From Pseudomonadota bacterium (GTDB taxonomy: Bacteria; Myxococcota_A; Polyangia; Fen-1088), in the NCBI GenBank assembly GCA_023438785.1, contig JAEXQJ010000371.1, positions 1 to 36,027 of the forward strand: 36,027 nt of DNA, written 5' to 3'. Below are positions 1 to 8,049 of this stretch, piece after piece. Position numbers and translations under genes: made by a program. Under the pieces are notes generated by a model. The model saw nothing but the letters and a program-made list of their open reading frames with translations. It was not told where the DNA came from and ran no database searches. Position 1 is the first letter of the stretch. Every line of letters begins with the position of its first letter.

Positions 1-101
1 GTGCGGGGCGGCTCAGGGCTCCTTTGGGCGGAGGCACGGCGGGACAGGCCCGCGGCGGACAGGGCGATGGCAAGCAACATGATGAAGAACCTCCGACTCA
101 C
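1..101 (-). CDS. Exported protein, 5' end only; probable second M16-family peptidase
   Basis: Only the first 33 codons are inside the window. A GTG at 101 overlaps the TGA of the upstream M16 peptidase as GTGA, which suggests translational coupling; a GGGAG lies just before it. The reading frame gives a signal peptide: MSRRFF, a hydrophobic core (IMLLAIALSAAGL) and an Ala-Ser-Ala cleavage site before Gln-Arg-Ser. An internal ATG at 80 is an alternative start. M16 peptidases of Gram-negative bacteria often come as adjacent pairs, one carrying the zinc site and one lacking it, so this is probably the partner subunit. That identity comes from context alone, because no catalytic-domain sequence is visible. 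Confidence 0.6.
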   Translation of the reverse strand, partial: MSRRFFIMLLAIALSAAGLSRRASAQRSPEPPR

Positions 102-1486
102 TTGGCTCCCGGCTTCAAGGTCACGACGGTGCGGTTGCTGGGCACGAAATACTTGGCGGCCACGCGCTGCACGTCGGCGCTGGTGACCTTGCCCAACAGC
201 GCGAAGTGCTCATCGATGGAAGAGAGACGGCCGGTGAGCGACAGGAAATCGGAGGCCACCAAGGCCACGTTGTCGGCCGTGGCCAGTCCGCGCGCGAAGC
301 CGTAGCGGTTATGGGCCAGGATCTCCGCCAGGGTCTTTTCATCCACACCCTCGCGCGCCACGCGGGCGGTCTCCTCGGCGATGACCTGTTCCACGTAGGC
401 CATGTCCTTGGCCTTCTTCACCCGCGCCAGGATGAGGAACAGGTTGGGGTCCACGTGGCGCTCGGCGCCGCCTTCGATGCTCTCTACCTTCTGCTCATCG
501 AGGACCAGGCGCTTGACCAAGCGGGCGCGCTCGGCGAAGAGCAGTTCGGAGAGCACCTCCAGGGCAGGACCATCCACGTCCGTGGTCGAGAAGGCGGGGA
601 CATGGAAGCCCTCGAGGAGCATGGGCAGCGTGGCGCCCTTCCACGCCACCGTCGCGCGCTTCTCCTCCTTCTGCGGCGGCTCGCCGGGCACGGCAGGGCG
701 CGCCGGGCCCTTGGCCCACGAGCCGTAGCGTTGCTCGATGAGCGGCATGACCTCGCCTGGCTTCACGTCGCCGACCACGACGATCATGACGTTGTCAGGC
801 CGGTAGTAGCGATCGAAGAACTGCCGCGAGTAGGCGAACTGGTTGGGCATGTCCTCGATGTCGCGCAAGAAGCCGATGGTCGTGTGCTTGTACGTGTGAA
901 CGGCGAAAGCGTTGTCGTACATCGCCTCCATCATCTTCTGCATCGGATCGGAATCGCCCTTGTTGTACTCACCGAGGACGGCGCGCGCCTCCTTCTGGAA
1001 GTCGGGCTCGCTGTATCGGAGATTCTGGAAGCGATCGGCCTCGATCTCGACGATCTTGGGCAGCGCCGCCTTGCCCGCCAGGATGTGGTACACGGTCAAA
1101 TCGTCGGAGGTGAAGGCGTTCGAATCCGCGCCCATGGCCTTGATCTCGTCGTTGTACTTGTCCGTCGAGTAGCGCTCGGTCCCGCGGAACATCATGTGTT
1201 CGAAGAAGTGGGCGAAACCGGACTTGCCCGGCTCCACTTCGTTGCGGCTACCGGTGCGCACCACGGAGTAGTAGGCGACCAAACCGGGCGAGTCGGTGCG
1301 AATCACGAACACGCGTAGCCCGTTGGGCAGGACCTTCTCGGTGACGGGAAAGGGAAAGGCGGACTTCTGCGGGCTCACGGGCGCACCTCCGACCGGCTGC
1401 GGGGATTGGGCGTCGGCTCGGCCCGGGACGGCCACCGCCATGAGCCCGAGAACGGATGACGCCACAACGAAAAAGAGACGCTTCAC
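98..1486 (-). CDS. M16-family zinc metallopeptidase, exported
   Basis: Encodes 462 aa beginning with a signal peptide (MKRLFFVVASSVLGLMAVAV, cleavage after ADA near residue 26), so it should act in the periplasm or at the outer membrane. The inverted zinc motif HxxEH is at residues 93-97 (HFFEH), and the third ligand Glu173 in the context VLGEYNKGD lies exactly 76 residues after His97, the classic M16 spacing. The catalytic half therefore looks intact. A second inactive-like M16 domain follows from about residue 230. The start is GTG, preceded by AAGGG. The gene overlaps the next exported gene by four bases. M16 enzymes degrade peptides inside a closed chamber; the substrate here cannot be told from sequence. 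Confidence 0.93.
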   Translation of the reverse strand: MKRLFFVVASSVLGLMAVAVPGRADAQSPQPVGGAPVSPQKSAFPFPVTEKVLPNGLRVFVIRTDSPGLVAYYSVVRTGSRNEVEPGKSGFAHFFEHMMFRGTERYSTDKYNDEIKAMGADSNAFTSDDLTVYHILAGKAALPKIVEIEADRFQNLRYSEPDFQKEARAVLGEYNKGDSDPMQKMMEAMYDNAFAVHTYKHTTIGFLRDIEDMPNQFAYSRQFFDRYYRPDNVMIVVVGDVKPGEVMPLIEQRYGSWAKGPARPAVPGEPPQKEEKRATVAWKGATLPMLLEGFHVPAFSTTDVDGPALEVLSELLFAERARLVKRLVLDEQKVESIEGGAERHVDPNLFLILARVKKAKDMAYVEQVIAEETARVAREGVDEKTLAEILAHNRYGFARGLATADNVALVASDFLSLTGRLSSIDEHFALLGKVTSADVQRVAAKYFVPSNRTVVTLKPGAK

Positions 1487-1649
1487 CGCCCTTGAGATAG
1501 CACCCCGCAGCCCCGCGCACCATGGCCGCCGCGCGAGATGCCGACGCGCTCTTCCTGCGGGCGGTCCGATCCGAGGACGAAGATCGGGAAGCGGCGAGGG
1601 TGAGCGTGCCTCTGAAGGGCGCCCATGTCCGCGGATAGGCCGCCGTCCG

Positions 1650-1670
1650 CCCGCTCCCCGAGGGAGCGGG
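1650..1670 (-). terminator. Hairpin downstream of acnA
   Basis: A perfect 9-bp inverted repeat (CCCGCTCCC and GGGAGCGGG) with a 3-nt loop lies 25 bases past the aconitase stop codon. It could end the acnA message. No T-run follows in the minus direction, so classical intrinsic termination is not assured. The rest of the 208-base gap to the M16 gene shows no other feature. Confidence 0.45.
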
Positions 1671-1694
1671 AGAGGCTTCGCACAAGACTCTGGA

Positions 1695-4388
1695 CTACTC
1701 GGCGATCTTGCGGAGGACGTAGGGCAGCACGCCGCCGTGCTGGTAGTAGGCCGCTTCCAGGGCGGTGTCGATGCGCACGCGCACCGGGAATTCGCCGGCC
1801 GAGCCGTCGGGCCGCTTGAAGCGGATCTGAATCTGACGGCTGGGCGCGGGGTTGATGAGGAAGACGGGCAGCCCCACCGTCGAGAAGATCTCTTCGCCGG
1901 TCAGGCCGAGCGAGGCCGCATTCTGCCCAGGCAAGAATTCCAACGGCACCACGCCCATGCCGATGAGATTGGAGCGGTGGATGCGCTCGTAGCTTTCGGC
2001 GATGACCGCGCGCACGCCGAGCAGGCGCGTGCCCTTGGCGGCCCAGTCGCGCGACGAACCGCAGCCGTACTCGCGGCCGGCCACCACGATGAGCGGCACC
2101 TTGGCCGTCGCGTACTTCATCGCGGCGTCGTAGATAGGGACCACCTCACCGTCGGGCAGGTGACGGGTCACGCCACCCTCGGTGCCCGGGGCCAGCAGGT
2201 TCTTGAGGCGGATGTTGGCGAACGTGCCGCGCACCATGACCTCGTGGTTCCCGCGTCGGGAACCGTAGGAGTTGAAGTCCTTGGCGTCCACGCCTAGCCC
2301 CATCAGGTACCGTCCGGCCGGGCTGTCTTTCTTGATGGAGCCGGCCGGGGAGATGTGGTCGGTGGTGATGCTATCGCCGAGCAGCGCCAGCACGCGCGCG
2401 CCGGTGATGTCGCTGGCCGCGGAGGGCGTACGGGGCATGTCCACGAAGTAGGGCGGATGCTTGACGTAGGTCGACTTGTCGTCCCACGCGTAGGTCGCGC
2501 CCTCGGGGATGCGCAGCCCGCGCCAACGGGCATCGCCCTCGAAGACCGTGGCGTAGGCCTGACTGAACATGGCCGGCTTGACCGCCGCCGTGGCCTGATT
2601 GATCTCGGCCGTGGTGGGCCAGATGTCCCTGAGGAAGACGGGCTGGCCGGCTCGATCTTGGCCCAGTGGCTCGTGGTCTAGGTCGATGTCCACGCGGCCG
2701 GCCAGGGCGAAGGCCACCACCAGCGGCGGCGAGGCCAGATAGTTGGCGCGGATCTCGGGGTGCACGCGGCCCTCGAAGTTGCGGTTGCCCGACAGGACCG
2801 AGGCCACCACCAGCCCGCGCTCCTCGATGGCCCGCGAAACCGAGGGCGAGAGTGGACCCGAGTTGCCGATGCAGGTGGTGCAGCCGTAGGCGATCACGTG
2901 GAAGCCGAGCGCCTCCAGGTGGGGCAAAAGGCCCGCCTCTTTGAGGTAGGCCGTGACGGCCTGCGAGCCGGGCGCGAACGACGTCTTCACCCAGGGCTTG
3001 CTGAGAAGGCCGCGCTCCACGGCCTTCTTGGCCACGAGGCCGGCGGCCATCAGGACCGACGGGTTCGACGTGTTGGTGCAGCTGGTGATGGCGGCCAGGA
3101 CCAGCGAGCCGTTTTGCAGATGGGGCTCGGCCGCCACCTCCGAGGCCACCGCCGGCGCCGCCTTCTCCTTCTTGGGCTTGGTGAGCGAGGGCAGGGCGGC
3201 GGCGAAGGATTTGCCGATCTGATGGAGGGTGACGCGCTCCTGCGGCCGGCGCGGTCCGGCCACACTGGGCTCGACCGAGCCCATGTCCAGCTCCACGACC
3301 TTGGTGTACTCGGCCATCGGCGCATCGGCGCCGATGAACATGCCCTGCTCCCGGCAGTAGGCCTCGACCAGGGCGATGTGATCGGCGGAGCGACCGGTCA
3401 GGCGCAGATAGGCCAGGGTCTCCTGATCCACCGGGCACAGACCGCACGTGGCGCCGTACTCGGGGGCCATATTGGCGATGGTGGCGCGATCGGAGAGCGA
3501 GAGCGCGGCCAGGCCCGGGCCGAAGAACTCGACCAGCTTGCCGACCACGCCCAGCTTGCGCAGGATCTCGGTGACCGTGAGGACGAGATCCGTGGCCGTC
3601 ACGCCGTCGCGCAAGGAGCCGGTCAGTCGGAAGCCGATGACCTGCGGAACCAAAAGCGGCATGGGTTGCCCCAGCATGGCGGCCTCCGCCTCGATGCCGC
3701 CCACGCCCCAGCCCAGCACGCCCAGACCGTTGACCATGGTGGTGTGCGAATCGGTTCCCACGACCGTGTCGGGGTAGGCCTGCATCACGCCCCCTCGGCC
3801 CGCGTCGGGCGCCGCGAACACCACGCGCGCCAGCTGCTCCACGTTGACTTGGTGGACGATGCCCGTGTCAGGCGGGACCACGGCGAAGTTGCCGAAGGCC
3901 GACTGGCCCCAGCGCAAGAAGGCGTAGCGTTCCTGGTTGCGCGCGAATTCGATCTCGTTGTTGCGCGCCAGCGCGCCGGCGTGGGCGTGTTCGTCGACCT
4001 GAACCGAGTGATCGATGACCAACTCGGCGGGCAGCATCGGGTTGATGCGCTTGGGATCGACGCCCATCTTGGCCACGGCCGTGCGCATGGCCGCCAAGTC
4101 GACGACGGCGGGCACGCCCGTGAAGTCCTGCATGATCACCCGGGCCGGCATGAAGGCGATCTCGGTCGAGGGCTCGGCCTGCGGCTGCCAGCGCGCCACC
4201 GCCTCGATGTGCTCGCGGGTCACGCCCACGCCGTCTTCGCGGCGGAGCAGGTTTTCGAGAAGAATCTTCAGACAGACCGGCAGTCGATCCACGGGCAGCC
4301 CGGCCTTCTGGAGGGCCGCCAAACTGAAAATCTCGAAGCTGCGATCGCCGACGCGCAAGGTGGAGCGGGAGCCGAATGAGTCACGCAT
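1695..4388 (-). CDS. acnA: Aconitate hydratase A
   Basis: Interconverts citrate and isocitrate via cis-aconitate in the TCA cycle; cytoplasmic [4Fe-4S] enzyme. The 897-aa length fits the AcnA/IRP1 class (E. coli AcnA is 891 aa). The three cluster cysteines are visible as Cys437 in TSCTNTSNPS and Cys503/Cys506 in YGCTTCIGNSG. The DSHTTMVNGLGVLGWGVGG block is near residue 213, and the swivel-domain motif GREYGCGSSRDWAAKG lies near the C-terminus. A Lys/Ala/Pro-rich stretch at about 404-422 looks like a slightly extended linker. The ATG at 4388 has GGG just upstream. It stands between the M16 genes and the two-component pair, all on the minus strand, with no obvious functional link. Nothing shows an RNA-binding IRP role. 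Confidence 0.98.
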   Translation of the reverse strand: MRDSFGSRSTLRVGDRSFEIFSLAALQKAGLPVDRLPVCLKILLENLLRREDGVGVTREHIEAVARWQPQAEPSTEIAFMPARVIMQDFTGVPAVVDLAAMRTAVAKMGVDPKRINPMLPAELVIDHSVQVDEHAHAGALARNNEIEFARNQERYAFLRWGQSAFGNFAVVPPDTGIVHQVNVEQLARVVFAAPDAGRGGVMQAYPDTVVGTDSHTTMVNGLGVLGWGVGGIEAEAAMLGQPMPLLVPQVIGFRLTGSLRDGVTATDLVLTVTEILRKLGVVGKLVEFFGPGLAALSLSDRATIANMAPEYGATCGLCPVDQETLAYLRLTGRSADHIALVEAYCREQGMFIGADAPMAEYTKVVELDMGSVEPSVAGPRRPQERVTLHQIGKSFAAALPSLTKPKKEKAAPAVASEVAAEPHLQNGSLVLAAITSCTNTSNPSVLMAAGLVAKKAVERGLLSKPWVKTSFAPGSQAVTAYLKEAGLLPHLEALGFHVIAYGCTTCIGNSGPLSPSVSRAIEERGLVVASVLSGNRNFEGRVHPEIRANYLASPPLVVAFALAGRVDIDLDHEPLGQDRAGQPVFLRDIWPTTAEINQATAAVKPAMFSQAYATVFEGDARWRGLRIPEGATYAWDDKSTYVKHPPYFVDMPRTPSAASDITGARVLALLGDSITTDHISPAGSIKKDSPAGRYLMGLGVDAKDFNSYGSRRGNHEVMVRGTFANIRLKNLLAPGTEGGVTRHLPDGEVVPIYDAAMKYATAKVPLIVVAGREYGCGSSRDWAAKGTRLLGVRAVIAESYERIHRSNLIGMGVVPLEFLPGQNAASLGLTGEEIFSTVGLPVFLINPAPSRQIQIRFKRPDGSAGEFPVRVRIDTALEAAYYQHGGVLPYVLRKIAE

Positions 4389-4436
4389 GGCCCTATTCGT
4401 ATCAGGCCGGCGCGTTCCCGTCGACCGCGTGTGCGG

Positions 4437-5852
<1,416 letters not shown>

Positions 5853-5888
5853 GCTGCAGGGGCGCCCCAAGGGCGCGGCGATCCTTGC

Positions 5889-7445
5889 CTATCCCTGAGC
5901 GTTGGGCAAGGGCTTGGCCGGGAAAAGCTGGGGCGCCGGCGTGTCCGCGGCGGGACCGTCGCTGACGCCGGCCGGCGGGTGCGGGTCCGCGGGCAAAAAG
6001 ACGCGGAAAAGGGCTCCACCCTCGGGCGCATCATCCACCTCGATCCAGCCCTCGTGGTCCTTCACGATGCCCTTGGTCACCGCCAGCCCCAGGCCGCTGC
6101 CCACGCCGGCCTCCTTGGTCGTGAAGAAGGCCTCGAAGATCTTCTCGCGGTCCGCCGCGGGGACACCGGGACCCGTGTCGCCGATCTCCAGCATGAGGTA
6201 GGGCGACGGCGGGGACAGCTCCAGCCCCTCCTTGCGGCGCGTGACGAGGTTGACGTTCACCGTCAGCTTGCCACCCTCGGGCATGGCGTGGATGGCGTTC
6301 ACGATGAGGTTGAGGCAGACCTGCTGGATTTCGTCCGGATCGCCCGCGATGGGACGAAGCGCGGGGGCGGGGCTCACGATGACCTCGATGTGGTTTCGTC
6401 GCAGCATCCCGTCCACGAACTCCAGGGCCTCGCGGACCACCCTGAGGACGTCCACCTCGCTCAGGCTGGGGCGGCTCTTGCGCGACGAATCGAGCACCTG
6501 GCGGATGATCTTGGTGATGCGATCGACCTGCGCGGAGATGATCTCCGCGTTCTTCTGGACGTCGGGATCGCTGGCGCGCTTGGCCAGCGAGCGCGCCCGG
6601 CCGCCGATCACGTTGAGCGGCGTTCCCACCTCGTGCGCAATCTCCGCGGCCAACTGCCCCACCGTGGCCAGCTTCTCCGCCCGGCGCAGGTGCGTCTCCA
6701 GGGTGTGGCGACTGGCGTTGGCGCGCGCCTCGCGCTCCTGAGCCTCACGCAGGTAGCTCATCATGGCGTTGAAGCGGGCGGCCAGGCTGCCGATCTCGTC
6801 GTCGCGCTCGGGCAACACGGCTCGCGACATGTCGCCTTGGGAAACGCCGTCGATGGCCTCGACCAACTGGCGCAGCGGGGTGGCCAGTCGTTGGCGCAGG
6901 ATGATGAAGACCAGGACGCCAAACGCCAGCACGCCCAACACGAGCAGGGGCGCGAGTCGCCGTACGGTGGAGCGCATCTCGCGGGGCACGAAGCTGCCGT
7001 CGCGGACTAGGCCCAGGAACGCCACGATCTGACGGGCTGGCGTGCCCGGCTGCGCGTTGTGGATGGGAAGGGCCAGGGCATAGAAGGGCGCCTTATCGTC
7101 CGAGGAGAAGACCCGGCCCACCGGCCCATCGGCCCGCGTGGCCTCCTCCACCAGACCGGCCCAGGAGTTGTTGGGGCGCTGGGTTCCCCAGGCCACCGCC
7201 TCCAGGCGGAAGGACGTGTTCTGGTCTGCCGCCCACTGGACCCACTGGCGCAAGACCTGGCCCGCGTCGGCGGGCTCCAACGGCTCGATCCCCGCGGCCA
7301 GGGTGGCTGCCAGCTCGTGCGCCTCGCGGTCCAGGCTGCGCATCTGGTCGGTTCGCAAGGTGGCCAGAGCGGCCCATGTCACGCTGGCGAGCACGGCCGC
7401 CATGAGAAAGGTGGTGACAATGGCGACGCGCGGTCCAAGCTTCAT
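5889..7445 (-). CDS. Membrane sensor histidine kinase
   Basis: The 518-aa protein has a first membrane helix (residues 7-30), a periplasmic sensor region of about 130 residues (31-163) and a second membrane helix (165-184). HAMP follows (185-237), then a short coiled coil, the dimerisation/phosphoacceptor domain with His271 in AAEIAHEVGTPLN, and an HATPase domain with an N-box (NLIVNAIHAMPEGG), a G1 box (GDTGPGVP) and a G2 box (GSGLGL). A Pro-rich tail ends the protein. This layout matches NtrB/ZraS-type kinases that pair with NtrC-like regulators, as the downstream gene suggests. The ATG at 7445 is preferred; a TTG at 7457 is possible. The sensor region has no motif I can name, so the signal is unknown. 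Confidence 0.93.
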   Translation of the reverse strand: MKLGPRVAIVTTFLMAAVLASVTWAALATLRTDQMRSLDREAHELAATLAAGIEPLEPADAGQVLRQWVQWAADQNTSFRLEAVAWGTQRPNNSWAGLVEEATRADGPVGRVFSSDDKAPFYALALPIHNAQPGTPARQIVAFLGLVRDGSFVPREMRSTVRRLAPLLVLGVLAFGVLVFIILRQRLATPLRQLVEAIDGVSQGDMSRAVLPERDDEIGSLAARFNAMMSYLREAQEREARANASRHTLETHLRRAEKLATVGQLAAEIAHEVGTPLNVIGGRARSLAKRASDPDVQKNAEIISAQVDRITKIIRQVLDSSRKSRPSLSEVDVLRVVREALEFVDGMLRRNHIEVIVSPAPALRPIAGDPDEIQQVCLNLIVNAIHAMPEGGKLTVNVNLVTRRKEGLELSPPSPYLMLEIGDTGPGVPAADREKIFEAFFTTKEAGVGSGLGLAVTKGIVKDHEGWIEVDDAPEGGALFRVFLPADPHPPAGVSDGPAADTPAPQLFPAKPLPNAQG

Positions 7446-7456
7446 CGAACGGGCCA

Positions 7457-7464
7457 ATTATAGT
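7457..7464. promoter_or_regulatory. Overlapping divergent -10-like elements
   Basis: In the 54-base gap between the divergent kinase gene and secreted-protein gene, TATAAT on the minus strand (7457-7462) overlaps TATAGT on the plus strand (7459-7464). No good -35 box is seen for either. A minus transcript from here would have a leader of only a few bases before the ATG at 7445. The two promoters, if real, should compete. Confidence 0.35.
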
Positions 7465-7499
7465 ACGGTGCCTCCAAATCCCCCAGGGAGGTACCACGA

Positions 7500-8048
7500 A
7501 TGAATCGGACTCGTCTGTTCCTCATGTCTGTCGTTGCTGCCGCCACTCTCATCCCCGCCGTCGCCCACGCGCAGCACACCGCGACCGCGACGTTCACGCC
7601 GGCCACCACCGGCAACGGGCGCGCCTTCGGCGTTGGCGCCGTGGGGACTTTCAACGGGGCCGATCGCCTCTCGCCGTCGCTCCTGTTCACCTGGGGCGAC
7701 AACGCCGGACGCTTTCACGTGGAGGGCCTGTTCGGATTTCGCCGCGCCAATGACGCCACGAACTACGATCTCGGCGGGCGCTTCTGGTACCACGTGCACA
7801 CGGCGCGCACGGCCGATTTCTCCCTCGGCGGAGGGTTGGCCATGTTCTCTCTGCGCGATGGTGGTGGTGACCGTCGATACGACTTCGAGCTCGATGTAGG
7901 CGCGCAGGTTCGCCTGTTCCTCGCCTCCAATGTGGCGGTCCTCGGCTCGCTGGGCCTGGGCGCTTACTTCCCGGATCAGGGCGATGACAACATCGCCATC
8001 AACGGCCAGTTCGTGGGGAACTTCGGGTTCGCCTACTACTTCGAGTGA
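7500..8048 (+). CDS. Small exported protein, possible outer-membrane beta-barrel
   Basis: The 182-aa protein starts with a clear signal peptide (MNRTRLFLMSVVAAATLIPA, cleavage after AHA near residue 24). The mature part alternates short amphipathic strands rich in Gly and aromatic residues, such as FHVEGLFGFRRAN, YDLGGRFWYHV and LGSLGLGAYFP, and ends FGFAYYFE. This is the look of a small eight-strand outer-membrane barrel, but I recognise no named family. GGGAGG stands 8 bases before the ATG. The stop codon is separated by one base from uvrA, so the two are probably cotranscribed and perhaps translationally coupled, an odd pairing for a DNA repair gene. Confidence 0.85.
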   Translation: MNRTRLFLMSVVAAATLIPAVAHAQHTATATFTPATTGNGRAFGVGAVGTFNGADRLSPSLLFTWGDNAGRFHVEGLFGFRRANDATNYDLGGRFWYHVHTARTADFSLGGGLAMFSLRDGGGDRRYDFELDVGAQVRLFLASNVAVLGSLGLGAYFPDQGDDNIAINGQFVGNFGFAYYFE

Positions 8049-8049
8049 G

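Noticed and set aside
2760..4379. A 539-codon plus-strand open frame opposite acnA
   Set aside because: Shadow of a highly conserved aconitase; composition is typical of antisense frames in GC-rich DNA.
7930..8049. Upstream extension of uvrA by 40 codons
   Set aside because: It would overlap the secreted-protein gene and adds residues unlike any UvrA; the ATG at 8050 gives the normal N-terminus.
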